From CAG-917 sp028724485 (GTDB taxonomy: Bacteria; Bacillota; Clostridia; Christensenellales; CAG-917), in NCBI GenBank assembly GCA_028724485.1, contig JAQYCY010000050.1:1-7913 (forward strand): a stretch of DNA of 7,913 bases. Direction: 5' to 3'. The stretch's first letter is position 1. The number at the start of each line of letters is the position of its first letter. The notes beneath the pieces were generated by a model. The model was not told the DNA's origin, did not search any database, and saw only the letters and a program-made list of their open reading frames with translations. A program made the position numbers and the translations under genes. This document shows, piece after piece, positions 1 through 5,610 of the stretch.

Positions 1-131
1 ATTGCGATTGGTTTATCGAAAGCGATATGTCAAAATATATCGGTTATATTATTGCGGCTTGCAATTTTAACGAATCAGTTGGAAAGCTTATTGACCCAAT
101 TGAAAAAATAAAGTTATTACTTAAAAAATAA
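1..131 (+). CDS. C-terminal end of an unidentified protein (partial)
   Basis: The reading frame that starts at base 3 is open from the window edge to TAA at 129-131 and gives about 42 residues, including the stretch YIGYIIAACNF and a lysine-rich end (KIKLLLKK). The composition (mixed hydrophobic, acidic and Lys residues, no low complexity) looks like real protein. The next gene begins only 15 bases after this stop, with its ribosome binding site in the gap, which supports co-transcription. I do not recognise the family from so short a tail, and the start lies outside the window. It could belong to almost any soluble enzyme. Confidence 0.6.
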   Translation, partial: CDWFIESDMSKYIGYIIAACNFNESVGKLIDPIEKIKLLLKK

Positions 132-146
132 GCGAAGGAGAAAATT

Positions 147-803
147 TTGAAAATCACTTGGCTTGGCCACAGTTCATTCAAGCTCGTTGAAAGCACGGGT
201 ACGACGATTGTCACCGACCCATTCGATGAAAGCGTCGGTTTTCCTATGCCGAAGGTTATGGCGAATGCCGTTACGGTTAGCCATAGACACAGCGACCACA
301 ACGCCATTAAATCGGTGCTCGGTTCGCCAATAGTTATCGATGAGCTCGGTGCTTTTGAAGTCGACGGCATACATATTCAAAGTATGCATTCTTATCACGA
401 CGACTGCAAAGGGGCTAAAAGGGGCGAAAACTTAATTTTTAAATTCAGAATGGACGGCGTTGAACTTTGCCATCTCGGCGATATCGGCGAGGAATGCAAC
501 GTTACGATTGTCGAAGCTATTATGCCTGTCGATATTTTATTTGTTCCGATAGGCGGCAACTATACAATCGATGCGGTGCAAGCAAAAGAATACGTTGACA
601 AAATAATGCCGGATATCGTCATTCCTATGCATTATCGTACAAAAGATTGCGAATTAGATATTGACAAATTGAACGAATTTATTGATTTGTTTGAAGAAGA
701 AGACGTTATTTATGCGGAGTCCGATACTCTCGAATACGATAGAGCGGATTTCGACGGCGAATCTACCAAAGTTGTCGTTTTAGACAAAGTTCAGATTAAA
801 TAG
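147..803 (+). CDS. UPF0173-type metal-dependent hydrolase (metallo-beta-lactamase fold)
   Basis: This is a 218-residue cytosolic protein of the metallo-beta-lactamase superfamily, close to the UPF0173/UlaG-like group (family members are usually about 225 residues), so it appears full length. Visible signatures are the opening strand ITWLGHSSF (3-11), TDPF (23-26), the metal-binding H-x-H-x-D-H motif (H46, H48, D50, H51), a further histidine and aspartate in CHLGDIG (H109, D112), GGNYTID (136-142) and PMHYRT with H162. Together these would hold two metal ions, typically zinc or manganese. There is no signal peptide or membrane segment. The start is TTG at 147, chosen because AAGGAG at 135-140 sits six bases upstream and the translation begins directly on the conserved first strand. 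The stop TAG is followed by TAA TAA in frame. The true substrate of UPF0173 proteins is not established, so hydrolysis of a specific compound should not be assumed. Confidence 0.9.
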   Translation: MKITWLGHSSFKLVESTGTTIVTDPFDESVGFPMPKVMANAVTVSHRHSDHNAIKSVLGSPIVIDELGAFEVDGIHIQSMHSYHDDCKGAKRGENLIFKFRMDGVELCHLGDIGEECNVTIVEAIMPVDILFVPIGGNYTIDAVQAKEYVDKIMPDIVIPMHYRTKDCELDIDKLNEFIDLFEEEDVIYAESDTLEYDRADFDGESTKVVVLDKVQIK

Positions 804-830
804 TAATAAAATATATTATATCGGCAATAG

Positions 831-870
831 TTATCTATGGCGGCTATCCGCCGTAGATAAATTTTGTTGT
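831..870 (+). terminator. Hairpin after the hydrolase operon, probable terminator
   Basis: A 13-bp stem (831-843 with 848-860) closes a CTAT loop. All pairs are Watson-Crick except one position, which would be a G-U pair in RNA. The downstream strand ATTTTGTTGT is T-rich but interrupted, so termination may be partial. It lies between the hydrolase stop and rho, where an operon end is expected. Because the stem is nearly symmetric it could also work for the opposite strand. Confidence 0.6.
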
Positions 871-882
871 AATGAATTTGTG

Positions 883-938
883 AAAGCAAGTTCTGTTTAG
901 TTAGCAATATTTTGCGTTTTTTCAAAGCGTTTTGCTTT
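883..938 (+). promoter_or_regulatory. rho leader with small competing stems, possible attenuator
   Basis: Upstream of rho, GCAA-TATT-TTGC (904-915) is followed at once by GTTTTTT (916-922), a miniature terminator-like form. AAAGC (924-928) can pair with GCTTT (934-938). AAAGCAA at 883-889 is also complementary to TTGCTTT at 932-938, so two alternative pairings are possible. Rho is autoregulated through its leader in the bacteria where this was studied; that this leader acts so is only an inference, and the stems are short. Confidence 0.3.
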
Positions 939-966
939 AATCTACGCTATTTTAAACGGAGGAAAT

Positions 967-2424
967 ATGTCCCAATACAATTACACTCGTGAAGACCTTG
1001 AATCAATGGATATTTTTGCGCTCAGAAATACCGCAAGAAGTGTCGGTGTGTCTTCGCCGACCAAAAAAAATAAGTTGGAACTTATAAATCAGATTTTGGC
1101 AATTATAAGCGGTGAAGTCGAACCGCCGCAGCCGCCGAAAAAGGGCAGACCGCCTAAAAGCGAAGACGGCATAGCGGAATGTGAAGAAAAACCGCAAAAC
1201 ACAAACGGACAATATCAAATGAACAACCATTTCAGTGAAGATAATCAACTCAAAGACCAATCGGGCTTGGACGAAGAGCGCGAGGGCGTACTTGAAATCT
1301 ATGCGGACGGTTACGGCTTTTTGCGAGTAAAAAACTTTGAGTTCAGCGAAAAGGACGCGTACGTTCATTCGGCAAAAATCAAACGTTTCGGACTTCGTTC
1401 GGGCGACTACGTTAAATGTATAGCAAGAACGATTCAAGAAGGAAAGCCGCCTGCGCTTAATACGGTTATCTCTATAAACGGCGTACCTTTTGAAAAATGC
1501 GAAAAACGTCCGAATTTCGACGAGCTTGTGCCGATTTATCCTAACGAACGTTTCTTCCTTGAATTGCCGAACAAGCCTAACGATTACGCAACCAGAGCAA
1601 TCGATTTGGTTGCTCCGCTCGGAAAAGGACAAAGAGCGCTTATCGTTTCGCCGCCTAAAGCAGGTAAAACTACGCTCTTGAAAATGATTGCAAATTCTAT
1701 TTCGGTCAATTATCCGGACGTCATTTTGAAAGTTTTGCTCGTCGATGAAAGACCGGAAGAAGTCACCGATATGCAACGCTCCATAAACGGCGAGGTCGTT
1801 TATTCGACTTTTGACGAAGAACCGGAGCATCACACCAAAGCGGCGGAACTTTTGCTTGCTAGAGCAAAGCGTCTTGTGGAAATGGGTAAAGACGTCGTTA
1901 TTTTGCTCGATTCTTTGACAAGGCTTGCAAGGGCATACAACCTCACAATTCCGCCAACGGGCAGAACGTTGTCCGGCGGTATAGATCCGGGCGCATTGCA
2001 CAGCCCTAAACGCTTTTTCGGTTCGGCAAGAAATATTGAAAACGGCGGCAGTCTTACGATTATCGCAACCGCGCTTATCGATACGGGTAGCCGTATGGAC
2101 GACGTTATTTTTGAAGAATTTAAAGGCACGGGCAATATGGAAATTCACCTTGACAGACGACTTTCCGAAAAGCGTATTTTCCCTGCAATCGACATTGCAA
2201 AGAGCGGAACGAGAAAAGAGGAATTACTTTTGTCGAAAGATGAGCTCGACGCGGTTTGGTCGATAAGGAAAATTCTCACTTCGGGCGATACCGCAGAGCA
2301 AACCGAACAACTTTATTATAAACTTACGAAAACGTCAAATAATAAGGAATTTATCGAAATGGTAAAAACCGAAATGGCGAAAATTCAAAAAGACGGTTTT
2401 GTATTTGTCGGAAAAAACAATTAA
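967..2424 (+). CDS. rho: Transcription termination factor Rho
   Basis: Rho is the hexameric RNA-DNA helicase that ends transcription at C-rich unstructured RNA. The 485 residues contain a Rho N-terminal helical domain (about 6-48), a low-complexity linker (50-103) with the AT-hook-like KKGRPPK, the cold-shock RNA-binding domain (EIYADGYGFLR at 110-120), and the RecA-like ATPase. Key residues are the P-loop PPKAGKTT (229-236), catalytic E261 in VDERPEE, Walker B DVVILLDS (309-316) and the arginine finger in SGTR (R416). From the P-loop onward positions equal E. coli Rho numbers plus 50. By that alignment the bicyclomycin contacts (E261, R262, D315, S316, R319, L370, T373, S375) are kept, so sensitivity is expected. 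The C-terminus is about 16 residues longer than in E. coli. GGAGG at 958-962 fixes the ATG start. The neighbour downstream is not rpmE, the usual partner in many Firmicutes. Confidence 0.98.
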   Translation: MSQYNYTREDLESMDIFALRNTARSVGVSSPTKKNKLELINQILAIISGEVEPPQPPKKGRPPKSEDGIAECEEKPQNTNGQYQMNNHFSEDNQLKDQSGLDEEREGVLEIYADGYGFLRVKNFEFSEKDAYVHSAKIKRFGLRSGDYVKCIARTIQEGKPPALNTVISINGVPFEKCEKRPNFDELVPIYPNERFFLELPNKPNDYATRAIDLVAPLGKGQRALIVSPPKAGKTTLLKMIANSISVNYPDVILKVLLVDERPEEVTDMQRSINGEVVYSTFDEEPEHHTKAAELLLARAKRLVEMGKDVVILLDSLTRLARAYNLTIPPTGRTLSGGIDPGALHSPKRFFGSARNIENGGSLTIIATALIDTGSRMDDVIFEEFKGTGNMEIHLDRRLSEKRIFPAIDIAKSGTRKEELLLSKDELDAVWSIRKILTSGDTAEQTEQLYYKLTKTSNNKEFIEMVKTEMAKIQKDGFVFVGKNN

Positions 2425-2444
2425 CTAATACAGTTAGCGATTAT

Positions 2445-2476
2445 TATGCCTTGCTTTGCAAGGCATAGTTCTTTTT
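2445..2476 (+). terminator. Intrinsic terminator after rho
   Basis: TATGCCTTGC (2445-2454) pairs perfectly with GCAAGGCATA (2458-2467) around a short T-rich loop, followed by GTTCTTTTT. It begins 21 bases after the rho stop codon. The gene for the termination factor therefore ends at a Rho-independent site. Confidence 0.85.
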
Positions 2477-2493
2477 GGGTAAATTCGTTATCG

Positions 2494-2571
2494 ACAAGTA
2501 TGAGTAAAATGCCGATAAGTGTTTAAGTCAGCATATATAAATGGTAATGCAATGAGAATATAGGTAGTATG
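2494..2571 (+). repeat. Short tract of degenerate AGTAT/AGTAAA-like repeats ending at a start codon
   Basis: The spacer before the gene at 2569 reads as loosely repeated words: GACAAGTATGAGTAAAATG, GATAAGTGTTTAAG, GCATATATAAATGG, then GAATATAGGTAGTATG, whose last three bases are the start codon. The words resemble those in the tracts at 3481-3612 and 6517-6798 (for example GACAGTATAGTAAG). Identity is loose and judged by eye. Confidence 0.35.
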
Positions 2572-3474
2572 AAACATAGATTGTACCTTTTGAAAAACAC
2601 TTTTCCTAAAAAAGTTTCCATAGGAAGCGGCAAAAATTGTGAAGTGAGAGATATTTTATCCTTAAACGAATTTTTGACAAATTTGCCGACTCTTTTTGCT
2701 GAGAGTAAGAGCGGCAAAGTTGTAAGAATGTTCATCGAACCTTCGTTTTGCAGACAGCTCTATTTTCCTAACTATTTCACAAAAGCAAGTCAGGTCGGTT
2801 GGGTAGATTTAAAAGATTTTCAAGACGTTGCCTTTTACGATTATGACGAAAAAACAGATATGGAGAGCTTTGTCGATTTATTTAAAAATTATTTAAATTC
2901 AGATAATCCGATAATAAAACTTGCGATAAGCGGCGGCATAAATTCTAAGTCACTTGAATATCAAAATATGATAAGACTTGGCGACAATTTGTTGAGATTT
3001 CTCGTTGCGGACGCCATATACAGCGATAACGAAGTTTTGAAAATAAAACAGTTAGAAAAGTTCTTTTTGACCGATTTTCAGTTAAAAGCTATGATTGCTC
3101 CAAATTACGGAATAGAAGAAAACGACGAAGCAATAGGGAAGATAAAGGCAGTTTTGTATGCTATCTACGTGCTTAGCGATAATCTCGAAGATTTAAAACA
3201 AATAGTAAGGCATTTTATAGATTTAACGTTTATGAAAGACCTTAATCTTGAAGCCGTACGAGAAGAGTATTCAAAGTTTTTTGAGTATTTGCGAAATAGA
3301 AACGACGTTATCGATGACAAAATTTCTTTTGCCGAAATAGGCGAAGCAATAGGACATAAACCTAATTATGCGTTTTTTGTGTATTACGATTATTTGGCAG
3401 ATTGCGGTTGCTATAAAATAAAAACAGTTGATTTTGATAGCGAATATGTAACGCTCGAATACAATTATGACTGA
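2569..3474 (+). CDS. Unrecognised protein with a possible degenerate RNase III-like core
   Basis: A 301-residue protein with no signal peptide, membrane helix or family that I recognise with confidence. Residues 128-153 (containing IRLGDNLLRFLVADAIY) resemble the RNase III signature LEFLGDAVL-x-LVVAEYLY, and 188-217 (KIKAVLYAIYVL, then a helix) resemble its second motif, FEALIGAIYLD. The aspartate of the GD pair is present (D139), but the glutamate four positions before it is Ile and the second acidic pair is replaced by Gly and Lys, so metal-dependent RNA cleavage would be lost. The last 50 residues (FAEIGEAIGHKPNYAFF) could form a winged-helix or RNA-binding domain. The N-terminal 115 residues match nothing I know. 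The ATG at 2569 has a weak AGG (2562-2564) as ribosome binding site. Codon use is more AT-rich (many ATA and TTA) than in rho. The fold call is an inference; the ORF itself looks real because of its length and protein-like composition. Confidence 0.75.
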   Translation: MKHRLYLLKNTFPKKVSIGSGKNCEVRDILSLNEFLTNLPTLFAESKSGKVVRMFIEPSFCRQLYFPNYFTKASQVGWVDLKDFQDVAFYDYDEKTDMESFVDLFKNYLNSDNPIIKLAISGGINSKSLEYQNMIRLGDNLLRFLVADAIYSDNEVLKIKQLEKFFLTDFQLKAMIAPNYGIEENDEAIGKIKAVLYAIYVLSDNLEDLKQIVRHFIDLTFMKDLNLEAVREEYSKFFEYLRNRNDVIDDKISFAEIGEAIGHKPNYAFFVYYDYLADCGCYKIKTVDFDSEYVTLEYNYD

Positions 3475-3480
3475 TTGAGC

Positions 3481-3612
3481 GGTAGTATTATAGTATAAAG
3501 AATATTATATGAAGACAGTATGAACCCTAATAGTATAGCAATATAGAGTTTAGCGATAAAGGGCATCGTGATAGAGAATATTGTGATAAAAGATATTGCG
3601 ATAGGAAATATT
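3481..3612. repeat. Degenerate repeats, including four 15-base tandem units
   Basis: Four head-to-tail 15-base units fill 3553-3612: GCGATAAAGGGCATC, GTGATAGAGAATATT, GTGATAAAAGATATT and GCGATAGGAAATATT, consensus GYGATARRARATATT. The bases before (3481-3552) contain related AGTAT words (GGTAGTATTATAGTATAAAG, GACAGTATG, TAGTATAGCAATATAG). In one frame the units read as a five-residue repeat (IVIEN, IVIKD, IAIGN), but a TAG interrupts the frame just before them and there is no ribosome binding site, so coding is unlikely. Confidence 0.65.
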
Positions 3613-3779
3613 AAATGTTATTTGTTGCCTGAATTTTTATGACGATTAGTATATGAGAATTGCGTAGATATGTATAAATATACAAAAAGATAGTCATTTT
3701 ATGCATAAAACTCAATAAAATGTATAAATTTGAAATATAATGCAGTTTAGTGTATGCCATAAGTATTGGTTTTTATGTG

Positions 3780-3825
3780 TTACAATTTCAGATTTATATA
3801 TATTACAATTTTAAATTTATATATA
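3780..3825. repeat. 23-base direct tandem duplication
   Basis: Bases 3780-3802 and 3803-3825 are adjacent copies that agree at 21 of 23 positions. Both start TTACAATTT and end ATTTATATATA, and differ only at C/T and G/A between those parts. It looks like a slippage duplication in AT-rich DNA. Confidence 0.75.
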
Positions 3826-4000
3826 ATAGCCTGTACATATTCCGTTTATAAGATTTGTTACTTAATTTTATATGTATAATTTTGATAAAATAATAATGTA
3901 ATTAAAAGTTTTACGTTTTAAATCTATATGGTTTTTAACTTAACTGAGTTTTAAATTAAATTATAATTTAATTAAATTTTTAAATATAATTTACAATTAG

Positions 4001-4029
4001 TTGCCGAAAACAAACGTTTATGATAAACT
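4001..4029 (+). promoter_or_regulatory. Promoter of the tRNA-Ser gene
   Basis: TTGCCG (4001-4006), a 17-base spacer and TAAACT (4024-4029), with TGA directly before the -10 as an extended -10 element. The expected start is near 4036, seven bases before the mature tRNA 5' end, a usual distance for a single tRNA unit. Confidence 0.55.
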
Positions 4030-4042
4030 ATAAAAGCTGTGT

Positions 4043-4131
4043 GGAGATGTCGCCTAGTCGGTCTATGGCGCACGATTGGAAATCGTGTTTACCGCAAGGT
4101 ATCGAGGGTTCGAATCCCTCCATCTCCGCCA
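4043..4131 (+). tRNA. tRNA-Ser (anticodon GGA)
   Basis: A class II tRNA with a full cloverleaf. Acceptor stem GGAGATG (4043-4049) pairs with CATCTCC (4121-4127), then discriminator G4128 and an encoded CCA (4129-4131). The anticodon stem is CACGA/TCGTG with loop TTGGAAA; anticodon GGA is 4078-4080, reading serine codons UCC and UCU. The long variable arm (about 4088-4103) forms TACC-GCAA-GGTA, as expected for tRNA-Ser. The T arm is GAGGG-TTCGAAT-CCCTC (4104-4120). It has its own promoter and terminator and no tRNA neighbour in the window. The phage-like repressor downstream suggests its 3' end may once have served as an integration site. Confidence 0.97.
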
Positions 4132-4133
4132 AG

Positions 4134-4168
4134 AAAAAGCCCCTTAACATAAGTTAAGGGGCTTTTTT
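4134..4168 (+). terminator. Intrinsic terminator of the tRNA-Ser gene
   Basis: AAAAAGCCCCTTAAC (4134-4148) pairs without mismatch with GTTAAGGGGCTTTTT (4153-4167) around an ATAA loop and runs into a T6 tail (4163-4168). It starts two bases after the tRNA CCA end, so the tRNA forms a single-gene unit. Confidence 0.95.
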
Positions 4169-4419
4169 CTTGCTGAAATGGTAACAAATGAGAACCAACG
4201 AGCTTCAAAAGAGTATTTTGTAATTATATGAACATTGAAAAGTTGAAAAGAAATAATGCTTATAGCACGTCGGTTCGGTGAGCGAAGCGAACTTTCGCCT
4301 AAGGCGAACATCCATCAATCTCCGAATATCCGGTGGTTTTAGGGCTTTTTTATACACTATTTAGGGGTTAAATAATGTCTGTTTTTGTGGATTTTTGTGT
4401 GATTTGTTAGCAAAACAAA
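4169..4419. other. Gene-free spacer between tRNA-Ser and the repressor, with small hairpins
   Basis: No convincing gene is seen on either strand. At 4270-4315 the DNA is unusually structured: GTTCG and CGAAC can pair around a 10-base loop, followed by TTCGCC-TAA-GGCGAA. The C/G content of this patch contrasts with its surroundings. One short plus-strand frame runs through it (about 28 residues to the TAG at about 4365) without a ribosome binding site. Its place between a tRNA 3' end and a phage-type repressor fits a leftover of an excised or decayed element, but no integrase fragment can be shown. Confidence 0.45.
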
Positions 4420-4764
4420 TTATTTTTTAGCGTTAAGTAACGTAATAAAACCTGTTAATAAATCTATCTCGTCATCTGACAAAGTTTTTACCATTTCTAA
4501 GAGTTGTTCCTCTTTTGGGGACAACTTTATTTTTTTATCCGATTCTTTGAAAATAGCCGTCTAGTCTGCCTCTCCCTCTAAAAAGTAGCTTACGGGTACG
4601 CCGAAATAATCGGCAATTCTTTTGACTGTAGCCACTCGTGGTGGTCTTGAAAGCGTTTCCCATCCCGGAGCAGTTCCCTTTGAAAGTCCAATTTCTTTGG
4701 AAAATGCAGTAATAGAAATACCTCTTTCACGGCATAACTGATTTACCTTGCTATAAAAATCCAT
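4420..4764 (-). pseudogene. XRE-family phage-type repressor interrupted by an in-frame amber codon
   Basis: The minus-strand frame gives 67 residues (MDFYSKVNQL to FLEGEAD) and then TAG at 4563-4561. The same frame goes on for 46 sensible residues (TAIFKESDKK, LSPKEEQLLEMVKTLSDDEI, ending LLNAKK) to TAA at 4422-4420. The whole product would have 114 residues, a normal size for small cI-like repressors of Clostridia prophages. Residues 5-61 form the Cro/C1 helix-turn-helix (ITAFSKEIGLSKGTAPGW, then IADYFGVPVSYF). The acidic C-terminal part probably carries the dimerisation or effector role. GGAG (4772-4775) precedes the ATG. The simplest reading is a CAG-to-TAG nonsense change that leaves a DNA-binding domain alone. 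Amber readthrough is the alternative; TAG is used as a normal stop by the hydrolase gene at 801-803. Confidence 0.8.
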
Positions 4765-4772
4765 AGTAAAAC

Positions 4773-4840
4773 TCCACTAAACTTTTTTTCACAAATCTAA
4801 ACAAAACTATTGACAAGTCGTTTTATAGCACTAAAGTGGA
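4773..4840. promoter_or_regulatory. Possible control region of the repressor, with a plus-strand promoter
   Basis: TTGACA (4810-4815), 16 bases, TAAAGT (4832-4837) is a fair plus-strand promoter pointing away from the repressor gene. CACTAAAGTG (4829-4838) is an inverted repeat over this -10, and TCCACT (4773-4778) and AGTGGA (4835-4840) are inverted copies at the two ends of the region. Divergent promoters with repressor sites between them are typical of phage immunity regions. Here no early phage gene follows, so the plus promoter would run antisense into the zinc-ribbon gene. Confidence 0.35.
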
Positions 4841-4898
4841 ATCAGTCGAAAGAAAACCGAATAATAAACAACAATTTTGCTTGGAAAACCGATTGCTG

Positions 4899-5351
4899 TT
4901 ATTGTTTTTCACCGCAGTGTTTACAAAAAACGGAATCTTTTTCGATTTTTTGACCACAGTAGCGGCAAAACATCGTTTCGTTTTCAGATTCTTTATCTTC
5001 GCCTGTCGCCGAATCGTTTTTGGTAGCTTTGCTTACGGTGTTAATGAGCGCTTGCATATTGTCTTTGTTTGCCTCAATCATTGCGCGGTTGATTTTAGGT
5101 GAAATTTTCGCGACAAGCGGGAAAACAAAAGCGAAAAATGTCAAGAAGAACGTCGCAAAAGCACATATTGCGCCGATGATGGTCATTGCGATTGCTCCGC
5201 TGCGTGATAATTCGACAAAAGGCGTACTTGTAACGAGCGAACTTACACCGATAGATAAAAGTATAACGGCAAGAACAATCGTAAAGCACCAAGCGATGCG
5301 CATCGACTTTAAAATTTTTCTTAAATATGCATTATTTTGGCTGAGTTCCAT
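4899..5351 (-). CDS. Two-helix membrane protein with C-terminal zinc ribbon
   Basis: A 150-residue hypothetical membrane protein. After a short polar N-terminus come two hydrophobic segments (about 20-41 and 52-81), so both ends probably face the cytoplasm. Residues 82-125 are polar and acidic (GEDKESENE). The end is a four-cysteine zinc ribbon, C129-x2-C132 and C143-x2-C146 (FCRYCGQKIEKDSVFCKHCG). Such ribbons appear at the ends of many uncharacterised Firmicutes membrane proteins and probably mediate protein contacts; a precise function cannot be given. The ATG at 5351-5349 is fixed by AAGGAG (5363-5358) six bases upstream, and a strong promoter lies directly before it. It is transcribed toward the interrupted repressor with a 134-base gap, and I see no clear terminator between them, so transcripts may reach the repressor gene. 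Confidence 0.85.
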   Translation of the reverse strand: MELSQNNAYLRKILKSMRIAWCFTIVLAVILLSIGVSSLVTSTPFVELSRSGAIAMTIIGAICAFATFFLTFFAFVFPLVAKISPKINRAMIEANKDNMQALINTVSKATKNDSATGEDKESENETMFCRYCGQKIEKDSVFCKHCGEKQ

Positions 5352-5375
5352 TTTTGACTCCTTGAATTTTTTTTA

Positions 5376-5404
5376 ATTATAACATATAGGCATTACTGTT
5401 TCAA
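5376..5404 (-). promoter_or_regulatory. Strong promoter of the zinc-ribbon membrane protein
   Basis: On the minus strand TTGAAA (5404-5399), a spacer of exactly 17 bases and a perfect TATAAT (5381-5376) with TGT before it (extended -10). The start would fall near 5369, about 18 bases before the start codon, leaving room for the AAGGAG site. This is the best sigma-A-type promoter in the window. Confidence 0.8.
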
Positions 5405-5610
5405 GAAAAATTTTTTACGCAAGATTTAAAACTCATAGTATTGAAATAAACTTTTGCTTTAATTACATTGCCTTCCGTATGTTGACGATTTATGTTGTTA
5501 ATATTGATGTTTTTAGTGCTAATTACTATTTATTACTGAGTTTGTTGTAAAGTTCGTACAGTGTAATTTAGGGCTTATGATTTTGGAATAGGTTTCAATA
5601 CGGCTTGCTC
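5405..5610. other. Spacer between divergent genes, nothing recognised
   Basis: AT-rich DNA between the two divergent promoters. I find no ORF with a ribosome binding site, no RNA gene and no clear hairpin. Its length exceeds what the two promoters need, so it may hold binding sites I cannot see. Confidence 0.4.

Larger units (their letters stand above)
3475..4000. other. Gene-free, very AT-rich spacer
   Basis: No ORF of useful length or ribosome binding site is present. The left part carries the 15-base repeats, the middle a duplicated 23-base unit, and 3954-3973 is a perfect 20-base palindrome made only of A and T (AATTAAATTATAATTTAATT). Long A/T runs from about 3650 make chance repeats likely. 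I see no DnaA-box cluster or other origin signature. Confidence 0.6.

Noticed and set aside
1003..2148. 381-codon open frame on the minus strand across rho
   Set aside because: It is the antisense shadow of a certain rho gene; the translation is rich in Arg, Phe and Cys and has no domain or ribosome binding site.
3481..3612. CRISPR array
   Set aside because: Units are 15 bases, directly adjacent, imperfect and lack spacers; no cas gene is near.
3475..4000. Replication origin in the AT-rich spacer
   Set aside because: No cluster of DnaA boxes and no origin-linked gene; AT-richness alone is not evidence.
4308..4340. CATCCATCAATCTCCG as a possible second copy of the tRNA-Ser 3' end (attachment site)
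   Set aside because: Similarity to CCTCCATCTCCG needs a three-base gap and does not extend to the T arm; a real attachment repeat should be exact over more bases.
4420..4764. Alternative genetic code with TAG as a sense codon
   Set aside because: The hydrolase gene ends at TAG 801-803 in a position matching its family, and no other gene here contains an internal TAG, so one nonsense mutation is simpler.
4836..5102. 88-codon plus-strand frame starting with GTG after the plus promoter
   Set aside because: It overlaps the convincing zinc-ribbon gene on the opposite strand, is very rich in Phe and Arg, and has no ribosome binding site.
5020..5376. 118-codon plus-strand frame
   Set aside because: It is the complement of the membrane-protein gene; hydrophobic composition mirrors the real transmembrane helices on the other strand.
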